Positions 47,425-59,996 of a stretch of DNA of 64,000 bases are shown here, one piece after another. The stretch comes from Przewalskia tangutica. Taxonomy: Eukaryota > Streptophyta > Magnoliopsida > Solanales > Solanaceae. Where the stretch lies: positions 167,637,396 to 167,701,395 of the forward strand of contig CM056718.1 in assembly GCA_029844215.1 (NCBI GenBank). Reading direction: 5' to 3'. The position numbers were made by a program, and so were the translations under genes. The notes beneath the pieces were generated by a model. That model saw only the letters and a program-made list of their open reading frames with translations. It was not told the origin of the DNA and did no database searches. How positions within the stretch are numbered: the first letter of the stretch is position 1; each line of letters opens with the position of its first letter.

Positions 47425-48085
47425 TAATTGGTCATTTGCACTTTTGACCCTATTTTGTATTGGTCAAATGAAACTTATGTCTTTCGGGACATTAGTTCTT
47501 TACGAGATTCGAGAGAAGTTATTATGGTTCTATAAAGAATTATGCCATAGAAAACATAGATTCCATCTGAGATGCATAAACTAAAGATCATCCAATTTGA
47601 AGGAAGAGCGTGCAATTTCTTGTGATATTTTAGTTTAAAAAGTATTTTTTGCGCGGATTTTCAAAGGCACGGGTCTTTAATCCCCCCCTCAAATTTGAAA
47701 TCTTTAATTTTGCACTTCGCTTGAAAATATCCCGAGGTTTCGGGTTTGAACCCTGCTCAGTCAAAAAAAAATCTCAAGGTAGAGTTTTGATTCGAAAGAC
47801 AAAGTTTGTCTTATGCTTGACAAACTCTGCCATAAGATAGAGTTTGCATGCAAAATCTGTATGTCTTAAGGTAGAGTTTGTTACCTTAAGGCAAACTCTG
47901 TCGGATAAGACATAGTTTGCCGACAAACACTTGTAATTTTTTTTAAATTTTTTGATTAAGCGGGGGTTCGAATTCAGAATCCAAGGGTTATAAGAGAAGG
48001 ACAAATTAAAAAAACAAAAACAAATTGAGGGACAAATATTAAAGACTACCCCGAAATAAGGCCATTCCTGCGAATTGCCGTTTAA
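47425..48085. mobile_element. Nonautonomous TIR element, copy 2
   Basis: Starts near ggtcatttgcacttttgacc and ends near gccattcctgcgaattgcc. The interior shares with 30935-31632 the 'gggtttgaaccc'-like/'ggttcgaat' words and the 'taaggtagagtttg' style of repeats (four 'tagagttt' words at 47778-47880). No transposase frame. Confidence 0.5.
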
Positions 48086-48142
48086 AAAGCACTAATTGGG
48101 CCTAGATAAATATACTCAAGTCCAGTCCACAAGCCCAACCGC

Positions 48143-48150
48143 TTTGGCGC
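48143..48150 (+). promoter_or_regulatory. E2F-type site upstream of the unknown gene
   Basis: tttggcgc, a perfect match to the TTTSGCGC consensus, lies 122 bp before the ATG at 48272 in otherwise AT-rich DNA, within a partly palindromic context (ggcgcc). In plants such sites mark genes expressed in S phase or meiosis. The role here is inferred. Confidence 0.5.
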
Positions 48151-48271
48151 CTAAAAATTCATTCTCTTCTTCTTCTTCATAAATGAAAGGGGGTTCAAAA
48201 TTGAAAAGCTTCGTCGATCACTGCACTTAGGTTTCCCAAAAATCAACTTTCAGGACAATCATCAAAGCGAA

Positions 48272-51200
48272 ATGAGGCGGAGATTCAAATACTCTATTAA
48301 ACATCCACAAAAAACCTTAAATTCTTCAGCTGGAGGTATCACTCAACCTAAAGGCCTCAATGATGACCGATTCGGTATTGACAATTACTTTCGAACTTAA
48401 TTTCATTTCTATCCGATCGTCACTTGAATTTAACTTTTTTTGTTTTTTGTTTTTTCATGTAATCGAAATTTATATTTGTGTTGGCTCCTCGATAATTTTT
48501 CAGCTATTTGTTTACAATTTGATGCTCCACGTTATAGATGTTGGTGAGGTTGATTGTAAAATGGTATGCGTATGATCTGATACTGCAGTGGGTGCAGTGT
48601 ATTTGTTGGCTTGACTTGAACACTAGAAATATAATTTAGTTATATACTAAGTCAGAACTTGTTGTCAGAAAAAATGTGACGAGTCTTCCACCATTCGCAA
48701 GTTGTCTCAGGCCAGCTTTGTATGTAAAGGTCCCTAAAAATTGCAACCAGGAACTGAGAAAATGAACATTGACTAACGTAGATATGAGTTATTGTAATTT
48801 AGTGGGAGATTTCTTAGCAAAAAATATATTACACATTGAACATAATGACTTTGGGTGAGTCACACTGAAGTTTTCAATTTTCCCGTTTAACTCAAGGCTG
48901 CCTCAAATGATCATAGTCCAAACATGAATGAAGGAGGTCTTTCCTTATTCGTGCATTCTTTTGCTTGCATTTTCATAATTGATAGGCTTGTTATCAGCAG
49001 AAGTAGGTTAAGCAGAACCCATCGAGATGCTAAGAACGTGAACGATTGATATCCTTGGCGCATATCAGCACCCCTGTGTTGCTCGGACTCTCCACTTTCA
49101 GTGTTGCACCCGTGTCTACACGACATTGGTGTGGGTGTGGGTGTGGGATCTATATCCGATCTGGTCAACTGATTTTGGATACTTCGACCAAAATCGACGG
49201 AGAAATTCCGGACAGATTCAATGAATTCTATAATCAAAACAAAAGCTAAGGTGCAATTGAAGAAAATGGAATATCTTGTCCTTTTAGCGCCTTCTAGGAT
49301 TCTCCTCTTGATCAATATTTTTACCTCAAATTTTTCACATAATATCTCATAATTTAGGTTTTTAACTCTATTTTTAGATATTTGAATTATTTTTAGCTGA
49401 ATCCATGTACCCATATCCATGCCTAGACCCGTATCCCCGAATTTTAAAATTTAGATCATGAAGGATCCGACCTCTAGATCCGCACCGGTATGGACACCCG
49501 CACCCGAGTCCGAGCAACTCATCAACACCCATTAATCATTATCCCCCTTTTCAGGATTGTGTGTTTTTCTCTTTGATTAATTGGTAATAGCTGTTGTTCG
49601 ACGATGGAGTACTCTTTGATTAATTGGTAATAGCTGTTGTTCGACGATGGAGTAATGATATCTGTATGTCATATTGTATAGCTTCACCTATTTGTTAGAT
49701 TTTATTTGTTTCATTTTCTTTTTCTGTCATTTGTTTGTCTTGGTATCTTGTTTATTACAACAAGAATAGCAACTATACCTCAATCCCAAGCAAGTTGGGT
49801 TCCATGTGGCTGAATTTAAGCTTTGGTATCTTACTCATTATAGCATTAAAAATGCGTCTTGAAGCTCATGACAATCATAAGCTTTCTAAGAACAAAATGG
49901 CTTATTTTCACTGCCAAACCAGATGAATATTGAATAGAATGGATTTGGAGGTGATTGCAATAAAATTTCTCTGCTTAATTATCAAATTGTCAAAGTCCTA
50001 ATGTAAGAAAAGGAGGTGTTAGATTTAAGACCTCTCCCTTATTCATGAAGTTTCTTGTTTTCCATTTTTTATGTTGATGTGTTTCATGTCAACGGCATTT
50101 TACTAGCAGTAAAGATGGTATGAACCTGAATCATTTGAGATCCTGGCAAGTGTCAGCTACTGATTCCCTACTTCATATGAGTTTTGCTTTTGGACTAAAT
50201 GGAGAGAGATGGACTTACAATGGATGTGTCATTAATTCATAATGTTTACATAAGATACTGTATGGCTTCACTCATTTCTTGCATTTTGATTTGATTTGTT
50301 TGGCCACTTTTTCCTCTATCTCATTTATTGTTGCGTTAACAATTTAGTGCTTGAAATTAGACCAGTGCGCACCATTTGCCCCCCTACTATAAAATAAAGT
50401 TTGTAGTACTTTTTACTGTTAGATGTGGTAAAGGCGAAAAAGGTCAGATCCCCAGATAAAGATGCAGATCCTCTTCCAAATGTTGGAAGAGTTGCATTTT
50501 CCAAAAAATATCAGACAGCTTGCAACCCCAGATGTAAGATTTTTCCTCATTTGAGTACTCCCTTTTGGATTACCCATGAACCGTTTCTATATCCCTCTAA
50601 ATTCTTTAAGAAGTGATAACATTGTTAATGCAGCTGATATGCCGAAAACTTCAGAGTATGCTTTCTTCAAGAAGTTGAAAAAGGACATTGGCCATAGTAA
50701 TTCAGATCTTCTCCACAAAAGGAGTAAATATCAAAGATCATTCAACCTAGTAATTGTATCTCAGGTTGGTTGCATTTTGGTTTCTAACTAGTAAACTTTC
50801 TGGTTCCTCAAAAGCTTTAAACAAATTCAGCTTGCTTTATTTTGTGTAGAAACCACCCTTTATTTGAAGGATTTAACTAATTATACCTAATATGCAGACA
50901 CAACGAGTACATACAACGTGCTGAAGTGCCCAAATAAGGACCTTAAAATCCCAATTCAAGTGGGAAAGGAATATCAGATTAATGAATGCCAGTCCTTTTC
51001 ACCCGTTGATGGTGTCATAGGTATGAAGCAGATTATACCGCGTACAATTAATATAAGCATCTTGACTCTGTTTGGTCAATTATTAATTTTGACGTTCTTA
51101 GCGGTACACCAAAATGCAGGCATATCCAAGGAGGCAAAGCTTGAGTCATTTTCAATCCCAACTGCAGTGACTCCTGTAGATTCAAATTTGCAGCTGTCAC

Positions 51201-53612
51201 CCCTTGCAGGTCCATCAAATAATTCAGGTTATATTCAATCAGGCATTCAATTCTCTCTGAAACAATAATTCTCGCTTAGGATATTGAATGCATAATTACA
51301 CTATCATCCCTCACCTCTCCTTTTCCATGGATAAATATCGACTTGTGAGATGGATATGGGAAGAACTAGAATGGCTGCTTCGTTGGTGATATTACTGGTT
51401 CCTTCACACTAGGGAATGATATTACTGGGTCCTTCACACTAAGACAGAAGCTTGCTGTTTTCTTAATCTTATTGTTGCAAATCTGAATGCTCCTTATGAT
51501 GAAGTTGTTTTAGTGTTTTAAACAGATGTAAATATCAATGTCGTACATTCTCTATAATAGAGATGCAGAAGCACCGCAACTTGTACATTGTATCAGCATT
51601 ACAGGCTTTCTTCCCAATTTTGTTTAATTTTTCTTTTAGGAGTTCAGGAAGGTGTTGGTGCCTGTGCTTGGTGAAAACTCCGAAAGCTAATGTCTAATAA
51701 AAGTTTCAACATAATCTTTTAAGTCGTTTGAGCTAGATTAAGGTCAATCTCCCAAGTGTTTCCTTATATTAGCACTCTTATGGCCATAGTTTTTCCCACA
51801 GTAGCAAGATCCCAAGAGGAGGCTTTTTAGCTATGATGAAACAAGAACAAGAACCTTGTCTGTTTGAATATGTGCTCCATTGTTTTTATAAGGTGGGGAA
51901 TCATATCTATATCTTGTTTTGTCTGTGTTCTGTTGTGTTAGCTGACTGGTTTTTATTAAACTCACTCAACTGGTTATGGTGCTTGCTTTTTAGCAGTTAA
52001 CAGGCCATATGATTAGACTTAAACGTAAACATTTAATCAGAGACATTTACGTCTTCCTTATCATTTTTAGGGAGCGAGTACTCTGGTAATGGGACTTTTG
52101 CAGCAAAGAGGCACAAACTATGTCAGCGGGTAAATAAACTGTTTTTTGACATCGAAAAACTCAATTCTGAAAGGTCATCCAGATTAACTTTTTCAGTTGC
52201 TTTTGTATCTTGATAAGTTCCACTCAAGTTAACTTAGGTTTCCAGGTTTGATTTCGTTTCTGCACTTCTCAGCCGGCTGTTCCCCAGAAAGAAGGAGGAT
52301 GAAGTATATCTCTTAGCGTTTTCAGCAACTATATAAGTTAAGTTCTTTTCTTTTTCTTGACTTCTGTTACTTGAAATTTCAGGATTTATGGGATTCACGG
52401 GTCAGGAAAGGGGAAAATGCAAGTACTAGCTCAATGGCATATGCTAAGCCAGATCATGCAAAGACACTATTTCATTCAAGGCACATAGAAGATGTTACAG
52501 TACCAGAATATAGGATGAGCCAGAGTGATTGCTGTCCCAGTAATTTCTTTTGTAAGCCAAAGGAGAGAGTTCCCCTAGGGTTGGATAACTTCACTTCTGC
52601 CTTTCATCAAATTGACTATGACGTGGAAGCTGGTTTACACTATGAAGATGCAGATAATAATCAAATTTCAAACAACAAATTAACTATAAGTTTGTGGGAT
52701 CAGAGTGATCCATTACCCTCATTATCCTTTGAACGACATGGGCTTGCTGATGATTTCCTACAGGATAGACTTCATAGTGCAAATATACCTGTAAATAGAG
52801 GAGCACAAAACTTATTCTTAGATTGGGATTTCAACGAGGAGAAAAATGATACTGTATTAACCATTACTACTGTTGGATGGAATAAATTGTGTTCATCAAT
52901 AGCCACCTCACGACATGTTGATTACCAGCAGAGTACAGAAAAAAAGCTTGATGCGCTGGCATTGTGTTCATCATCTTTGTTTACAAACTCTGGATATTCT
53001 GATGCATTGCCATATTTTTGTTCAACTAGCTTTCAGCAGAAGCTCTTTCCAACTGACTTCTGCTCCAAGGAGTTTAGAAAGACTCTTGAACATGAGGAAT
53101 ATGCAGTCGCAAGAATGGACCAGTTTGATCTACCCTTGATACGTAATTCAGAGGCGCAAGATCCTCTGGAAGATCATAATCCTGAGAATCCATTTGAAAG
53201 TGGCAATGAAATCGCCCCATATCTAAGTCATCAAGAGAAGAATCATTGTGATTCTGATGCCCTCTTGCCAATGGCCTTGGATACGTTCGGCTGGAAGTGC
53301 TTGTCAGCAGCCAGTTCCTCGTTGCAGAGTGGTTTATCTACTTATCATACTTTAAGACTACCTCATAGAGAAAATACAATTGGTCTAACACAAGAGGAGC
53401 TCAAAAACAGCTTGTATGGTTTAAACCCAAGAGAAATTGCTCCTCAATCAGTTGAACAGCCACTCAACTCTGACATCTGGTTCTCTTGCAACTCTGAAGT
53501 AGCTTGTGAAGAAGCAAGTGGCGGATCTCTATTACTACTTGATAATGCAAGCTGGATTATATCTGTTGAAGAAATTTCTACTGATCATTCTGATGAGTGG
53601 ATATATCTCTGA
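48272..53612 (+). CDS. Unrecognised plant protein, 607 aa, seven exons
   Basis: Best model: exons 48272-48335, 50423-50533, 50634-50768, 50898-51020, 52071-52173, 52246-52303 and 52383-53612. The joins keep one frame and give 607 aa. I do not recognise the family. The N-terminal third is basic (MRRRFKYSIK, KAKKVRSPDKD, FFKKLKKDIG, KRSKYQRS), suggesting a nuclear or nucleic-acid setting. Residues about 155-198 look helical (KRHKLCQRVNKLFFDIEKLN, then SALLSRLFPRKKEDE). The last exon (409 codons) is acidic, Ser-rich and mostly low in regular structure, with aromatic patches such as LFLDWDFNEE and IWFSCNSE. There are no signal peptide or membrane segments in the model. The exon 3 donor (after gttg at 50768) is the weakest join; using the better-looking cag/gttggt site at 50764 would cause a frame stop. 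A 2-kb first intron contains a MITE. An E2F-type site upstream hints at cell-cycle control. Confidence 0.7.
49078..49518. mobile_element. MITE in intron 1 of the unknown gene
   Basis: 441 bp bounded by gttgctcggactc and gagtccgagcaac, exact inverted termini. Inner words 'gtgggtgtggg' and 'ggatccgac' also fit this common Solanaceae repeat. A shorter relative lies in YUCCA intron 2 (20961-21039). No target duplication is evident. Confidence 0.75.
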
Positions 53613-54097
53613 CGGATCCTATAACCATATGATGGGATAGTAAGGTTGCCCCTATCCCACTAAAGGTATGTTCTTTCTCGATGATCATCTAACATATGGC
53701 CCTATTATACTTATGTTGTGCTTGAGATTCAGGACCATGTAAATACATTTAGAAAACCAAATAGACTTTCTTCTTCCAATAGAATGGAATTCCACCTAGG
53801 AAAACATTGTTCAATTCTGGGTTTTCTTGCACTAGCATGACATTAATCTACTATGTGCAAGTCACCATTTTCTGGAAGCATTCAACGCGGTGCTTAATGG
53901 GAACAAATGACTTGCCTGACTCTCCAGCAAACTTCTGCATGGAAACAGGCAGTTCCCCAATTAAGGTATGTTGCAGGGCCTGTAGTAGTGGATTGTTCTT
54001 GAGGTTGCAAATAGAAAAAAATGAATAGTTCTGGTATTTTGCTATCCTAGGTTTCATTCACTAAGTAAACAAATGTCTCGTAGGTGTCTATACATTT
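53613..54097. other. 3' flank of the unknown gene
   Basis: No supported gene. Short open stretches at 53807-54028 and on the other strand have no domain. Confidence 0.4.
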
Positions 54098-54284
54098 TGG
54101 TCCAGTGGTAAAAGCGCAACGCATGATGTGTAGGCAAGTTGGACATCACGGGTTTGAAACCTGCCACAGACAAAAGCATGGTATTTTTGTGGAGAAGGGT
54201 AGAGGGACAGGTCCACTATCCACCAAGTCTTGTACCGTACGATATTAGACCTCGGGGATTTCTCGATTATTAGGAAAAAATGGT
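54098..54284 (+). mobile_element. tRNA-headed SINE
   Basis: A tRNA-like head carries a box A-like tggtccagtggtaaaagcgc and a box B-like acgggtttgaaacctgcc. The body follows with ccactatccaccaagt and ctcggggatttctcg. The pattern fits a Solanaceae SINE (SolS type). Target duplication not resolved. Confidence 0.7.
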
Positions 54285-54611
54285 ATCTAGTATATTTAGA
54301 TTCTGCTGATGGCACTTTCTAAACAACATTGCTGCAGGACCCCATTCGTTTTCTTTTACCATAGAGTCTGACACTGCATACCATGTTTAGCTGGGAAAAG
54401 GCAAGATAGCGAAAGTTACAAGTAATGTTATCCAAATTTAGAGGGATGGTGATTTCTCATAACAGTACAACGTGTTTGTATAGGGGAACTGTTACTTCCA
54501 ATTTGATTCTTATGCCATTTCATACAATTAGTTGTACTCTTTCAGTTCTCAAAACCATTTTTTTCTTCGCTTGAAATTCTCATTCTTGATTCCTGTAATG
54601 GGACACTAGTA

Positions 54612-56100
54612 CAGTAAAACCTCTATAAATTAATACTCTATAAATTAATAAACTCTCTAAAATAATAAAATCTTCCGGTCCCGACTTGGGCCTTTGTAAA
54701 AAATCATCAAATTCGATAAGATAATAAGATAATAATTTTTCGAAAAATCCCTTTATAAATATTAGGTCCCATTAAAACTCTAAATTAATAATTCATAAAT
54801 ATTACAATTATAAATATTATGGTAATTTGCTAAAATATGAATCTATTTTTACTTGATTTTTCTTAAAATTTAAATGTAATTGGATTTCATCCCTAACTTT
54901 TTTAATTGCAGCCAAGAGTTCCGGTGTCGAGTTCTCTAGCTGCAACAAAAAAATTTGAAGAGTTGTTGTCGCGCTCAAAGCCTCCTTTCTCGTGACTGGT
55001 TCCAACGGTATTGAATCATCTTCAGCTTCATCATTAGTAGGATCTTCAATAATGTCAGGAACAATTTCCTCTAAACTTTGAACCATTGAACATTCATCAT
55101 TTTCACCCGGATAGTCCACCAATTTGTTGACGTTCATTTTATTGTGATAACCAACATCCTTGACCATATTCTCAAGCTCATGTAGGCTTTCTTCAAAGTT
55201 TGTCTCACTTAAGATTTCTTCATTTGAACGAATTTTGCAATGCCGAAAGCAATTTGCTATTGACACTTGAGAAACATTGGTTGTCCAAGCGGAGACTGTA
55301 AAATTGATGGCATCTAAAACATTAATCTTTTCATGATTAGGTAGCCCCAACTCATGACCTTCCAGTAGATTTTTATAGAATCTCCTACGATAGTGCATCT
55401 TGAAAGCTCTAATTATTCCTGCATCACATAAAGAACCTTCTCCATATCTGGATATTTCGCCGATTTGTGTCGCTTAATATCCCACCCTTCTCAAAGTTGG
55501 CTGAAAGGTACTCCGATGATCTCTTGAGAGTGTTTGATATTGTATCTTGACTAACTTTCAAACGATATTTTTCATCAACTCACTCTTGTAAATCTTTTTG
55601 AGTGCATGTGGATGGTCTCTCTTATATTCACATAATGCTTTACGCATTTGATCATTCATGGATGATTTTGCGATGCCTTTTAGATGAGAAGACATGGTTG
55701 GGTGTTATGAATTATTTTATTTCCATATTGAGATTTATATAGTATATGTTTCATTCATCATGCATGAATATATTTAATTGGCTTTAATAGTTATTTAAGT
55801 GCAACGAATTAATGTAAACATGTATACATTATTTAAGTAATTCCAATGAATTGATACATGCGTCCATGAATATAATAGTTAATTGTATACAATGAATTGA
55901 TATTATACATGAATATATTTAATTAGTTACAAAGAATTGGTTGATGCGTGAATATAATTAATAAAACATATATGAATTCATTTATTTTCAATACATATGT
56001 ACTAAATTGTCTCTCTTTTAATTAATAAAATATTAATTTATTATATTAATATCTCTCAAATTAATAAAATTTCATGGTTCCAAGGTTATTAACCTATCCA
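54612..56100 (-). mobile_element. pogo/Lemi1-like DNA transposon remnant
   Basis: The left terminus cagtaaaacctctataaatt follows a TA dinucleotide (54610-54611), as in Lemi1/Emigrant elements of plants. Inside, on the minus strand, are pieces of a pogo/Tigger-type transposase. At the right (about 56040-56095) the words 'tctctcaaattaataaaatt' belong to the same kind of subterminal region, but a proper inverted terminus is not found, so that end is degraded or truncated. Confidence 0.7.
54817..55694 (-). pseudogene. pogo/Tigger-like transposase, internally deleted
   Basis: From an ATG at 55694 about 45 codons (MSSHLKGIAKSS..., with CEYKRDHP) resemble the N-terminal helix-turn-helix before a stop. 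After more breaks a 193-codon frame (55398-54817) begins MHYRRRFYKNLLEG and has NVLDAINFTVSAWT and IANCFRHCKI, the segment that follows the DDE domain in plant pogo-like proteins. The central DDE catalytic region itself is missing, so the protein cannot transpose DNA. Confidence 0.75.
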
Positions 56101-57523
56101 ATAGAATATAATGTCTTGAATTATCATGCAAGGGTGGCTAAAGTTATGAGTAATGTTATCCAATTTGGAGAGTCCTAATGATTAGTTTATCTAGGGAAGT
56201 AGAAGCCTTACAATTTATTAGCATCTCAGTTTTACGATAGAGTACTCCCTATCCAATGCGGCTCCATGCCCCCGAGTTCTAACCCTAGATCTCCAGTTAA
56301 GCCTTCCAATTTGATTATACACCAGTTCATAAAGTAGTGTAACCTTTCAATTATGATCAAAACCCTTTTTGTAATCCTTATGGGGTACTAGCTAGTATAT
56401 AGCAAAAGAATAATCAAGTGTGTGATATTATCTTAGCACTAGCAGTGTGCTTTTTGTTCGTTTTCCTTCTCAAAAGCTGGAAATCTACAGTGACATGTCA
56501 ATTACTACAAGGGAATATAGAATAAGCATAGAAATAAAAGGTACTACTACTACTTAACAAGAGCAGCTGTGTGGAGAATATAGACAAAAAAGATGTGTAA
56601 GTAACATCTGTCGAATCTTACTGTGGTCCCCTTTTACCATGTCTGTCAATCCCTTTTGTCGAACACAACAGCTCTTATTCATTTTGGTTCTTGGCTTCTA
56701 AAGAATCTTTCTAAAATTGTCCCCTATCAGTGTGCCTAAACATTTCTTTAGTCAGTATTAATCCTGTTGGCTGGTTTAAAGCATGCGAACATGAAGCCGA
56801 CCTTTCACGCAACTCTTTTATTCAGCTTCTAGCAGTGCATCAAAAGGTGTTCTTAGCTTGCCATTTTTTAGCTTAAATTATTATGCTTTTTAAAAATTTA
56901 GGTTACGTCTTTTGTGTCTATTTCGTCCTTCGAAGAAAGAAAACCATGCTTAAACAAACATAAGATCCGGTGGTTTGGTTTTAGGGTAAATTTCACATAT
57001 GATCACTTAACTTAACTATCACTTCTTTTCATAAAAGTTACTTAACTATTATTTCGAATACAAAAGTCGCTTAACTTTGAGCAACTAACACAAAAGTCAC
57101 TTAACTTTGAGCAATTAATACAAAAGTCACTAAAATCACTTTCGAGTATCACTAAACCACTTTCCTAGTTTCCTGTGAATAATTTTTTTTCTCTTCTTTT
57201 TTATTAAAATCTAATAAATAAAATTTTAAAATCTAAAAGATTCAACTTGACCCGACCCAAAATTCATATAAAAAGTAAATAACCTTTCATATTTTTCCCT
57301 TTTCCCTACCATTTTAACATGTTTGAAATATCACAAATTCTGGAAGTCAAAACCAAATCTTTTTATCTGCTAAAAAGCAATATGTTTCTTCTCCTAACTA
57401 AAAGGCAACCTTTTTTATACTCACTCCTTTTCAATCTACGTGATACTTTTATTTTTGATTCATGACAGTTAATTAATTAATTTTAGGCTAAATTGGATAT
57501 TCAAAAATATACCGAAAGTATTA
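56101..57523. other. Intergenic AT-rich DNA
   Basis: No gene. Positions 56990-57180 contain a short repeat with four 'aaaagt(t/c)(a/g)ctta' words in tandem ('acaaaagtcacttaactttg' type), probably one end of an old MITE. Confidence 0.45.
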
Positions 57524-57531
57524 TAAATTAC

Positions 57532-59330
57532 TAGGCCTGGCTAGTGGGCTGGCCCGGTCCTATCGCGGTCCCGAATAAGTAAAAAAAATAATTAGCGGGA
57601 TCGGGGCTCAAAACCGGGACAGGACATGGTATGGTCCCGCGATGACCCGACCGGTCCCGGTCCCGCCCCAAACCCAACCAATTGCAAAAATAGTCGTTGC
57701 AATAACGATCATTTTACATTTTGGCCGTTTTGCAACGGCCATTTTGGCCTCCCCCACTCCCCCTACCCCTTTATATTTATTTTTAACCCCTAAGTTATTA
57801 TATTTACACTTTAACTCAATTTTTCAACTATAAATACCTCATTTTCTCTTCTTATTTCTCACAAATCTTCCTACAATCTCTTATCTCTCTAATCTCTCAA
57901 TCAATCAATCTCTATACAATATTGTCTACTACATATTCAATCTATTTATTAATTTGGGAATTGGGAGTGAAGTTGGCAACTAGCTTGAGGATTATCTATC
58001 GAACAAAGTTTTAATTTTCAACCTCTCGATTACACGTCGACTCTATGTCGACGTTTGGTACATTCGTTCTCTCATTAAATTATTATTTTATCTTTATTTC
58101 ATTTAGCACATTTAAACCCGACTATTTATATTATTGGTGCTGTATTAAACCCGACTATTAAAGTAGACGGTTGTAAAAGTCTTATTGAAAATATTTATAA
58201 CCGTATGGACGTACTATCACTTCCAACTCCCAAAAATTTAAATGTCCCACCACCTATTGAACAAACGCTAGAAGAAGGGTTGGCTAGCGTAGAAGATGAA
58301 TGCAAAAAAGTATATCGACATTACTAGTAAGAATTGTCAGCAACCAATCGACTTTCGTACCATCTTCTTCTACTAAAACACAATTTCTAAAAAAACATGT
58401 TGTTTCTGCGGCTAGTATTGAAAGCCTCAGAAATAGAATGTGCGGTGGTAGCACTGCTAACCAAATTAGCAAGTTCGATGTTTTTGTTTTACAGGGTACT
58501 TTACCTTACCAAGCAGTTGTCAATCAAGACGGAAAGGAAGACTTGCTGAAATATTGGATGAAGAATGAGAAGACATTTCCGACACTTTCAATGATTGCCC
58601 AACATGTTTTGAACATTCAAGCGTCATCAATCGCTTCTGAAAGCGATCGGCAGATTTCAAATAGGAGAGTACAGACACTCATTAGCCGGAGACAGATTGG
58701 AGATGGCGGTACTATTCAGAGATTGGATACGAGCGGAGCGAAAAAGGTGCAGTCAACCAGAGATTAACGAAGAAGAAGACGAAAACTACAACGACATCTT
58801 ATCTGAAGGCATGAGTAGCGACGTGGAACAATTTGACCAAGATATATCAATTCCAACCGAAGAACCACGCGAAATTATAAAGAAACTAGAAAAAATATTT
58901 TCAAATTGGTAATTTATTTCATTGCAATTTTAGTATTTTTTTTCTATGTCTTTTGCAATTTTTTTCAACAACAGTACACTATAATGTTGTAATTCTGAAT
59001 CTTGTATATTTTAATGAAATAATTAATAATATAAGAGGCACAAAAACAGCATTGAGATGTTTTTTCTACACTCTTCTTGTCTTTGTTCAATTATTTAGTT
59101 TATAAATATTAAACTATATATGACTATATGTTAGTTTTTTTAATTTAGTGGAAAAATTAAAAAAAAAATATGTCCCGCCCGACCTGCCCGACACGCCGAT
59201 CCATCGCTTCACCCAGACGGCAGACGAGACACGATATCGCCCCGCTGCACGCAGATCGCTTGGCCCGCCCCAGCCCAACCCCACCCATCCTGATTCCATT
59301 GGGCCCGACCCGACCCACTGGCCAGCCCTA
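57532..59330 (+). mobile_element. hAT (Ac-like) transposon, internally deleted, with intact ends
   Basis: 1799 bp between perfect 8-bp target duplications taaattac (57524-57531 and 59331-59338). The termini taggcctggc and gccagcccta are inverted repeats, each followed inward by GC-rich 'cccg' runs. The 5' noncoding region matches the truncated relative at 42523-43592, and the 3' half carries the transposase C-terminus. The N-terminal zinc finger and most of the catalytic domain are deleted (junction near 58110). It is non-autonomous but could be moved in trans if a related active element exists. Confidence 0.95.
58110..58912 (+). pseudogene. hAT transposase C-terminal remnant with dimerisation domain
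   Basis: A broken frame from about 58110 leads into the hAT dimerisation region: KFDVFVLQGTLPYQ, EDLLKYWMKNEKTFPTLSMI and VLNIQASSIASES. A frameshift near 58695 moves the tail into a second frame (MAVLFRDWIRAERK, EEEDENYNDILSEGM) that stops at 58912. The order and spacing are as in Ac-type transposases. Confidence 0.88.
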
Positions 59331-59338
59331 TAAATTAC

Positions 59339-59971
59339 TATTTTTCTCATATCATGATGAAAAATACATTATAAATATAGACCAAAGTGTACATAATTTA
59401 AATCTCAAAAAATCGAAAGTGTCACATAAATTAAAACATATGAAGTACTTTTTATCGGCATTTCTCGAAAGTGTCTTAGTAAAATGTTATAATATCACCA
59501 TAAATTTCAAATTTATTTGATATAGGAACTTACCTGCCTTATTTTTAAGTTATTAATTTTAAGAGTTATGACGCTTATGATATATTAAATAACTTTTACA
59601 CTAAAAAATTTATTGTTGTAACGGGTCATTTGCCTTATGGCTTAAATTACTAATTTCACAAATTATTAACGTTTATGTATCTAGTGTAAAAGATATTGGT
59701 CTATGTGAATTCAATAGTTTTTGCTCAAATCCTATATATGTATTAAGAAATTTATTGAATATCTATAGATATTTTATTATAAATCCAATAATTATTGTAT
59801 ATTAATTTAATTAAAGGTTTGTTTTTGTTCTCCGTATAAGTTCACCAATTTAGTTTATGGTACTATCATGTTTTGACTATAGATGTAATTTTTGAACAAG
59901 ATGGAATCAAATTGCGTTGGTCAATTATCTTTGCAATTCAAATAAGGCTAAAACAACATTTCATTAGATTA
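59339..59971. other. Intergenic AT-rich DNA
   Basis: Nothing recognisable; very AT-rich with no open frame of note. Confidence 0.5.
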
Positions 59972-59996
59972 GGGGTCAGGGAAAGAAATGGGTTAA

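Noticed and set aside
51021..51268. Extension of exon 4 of the unknown gene (reading frame open to 51268)
   Set aside because: A good GT donor at 51021 joins in frame to the exon at 52071 and on to the 410-codon last exon. The open extension contains a hydrophobic stretch out of character with the protein. It could be an intron-retained form only.
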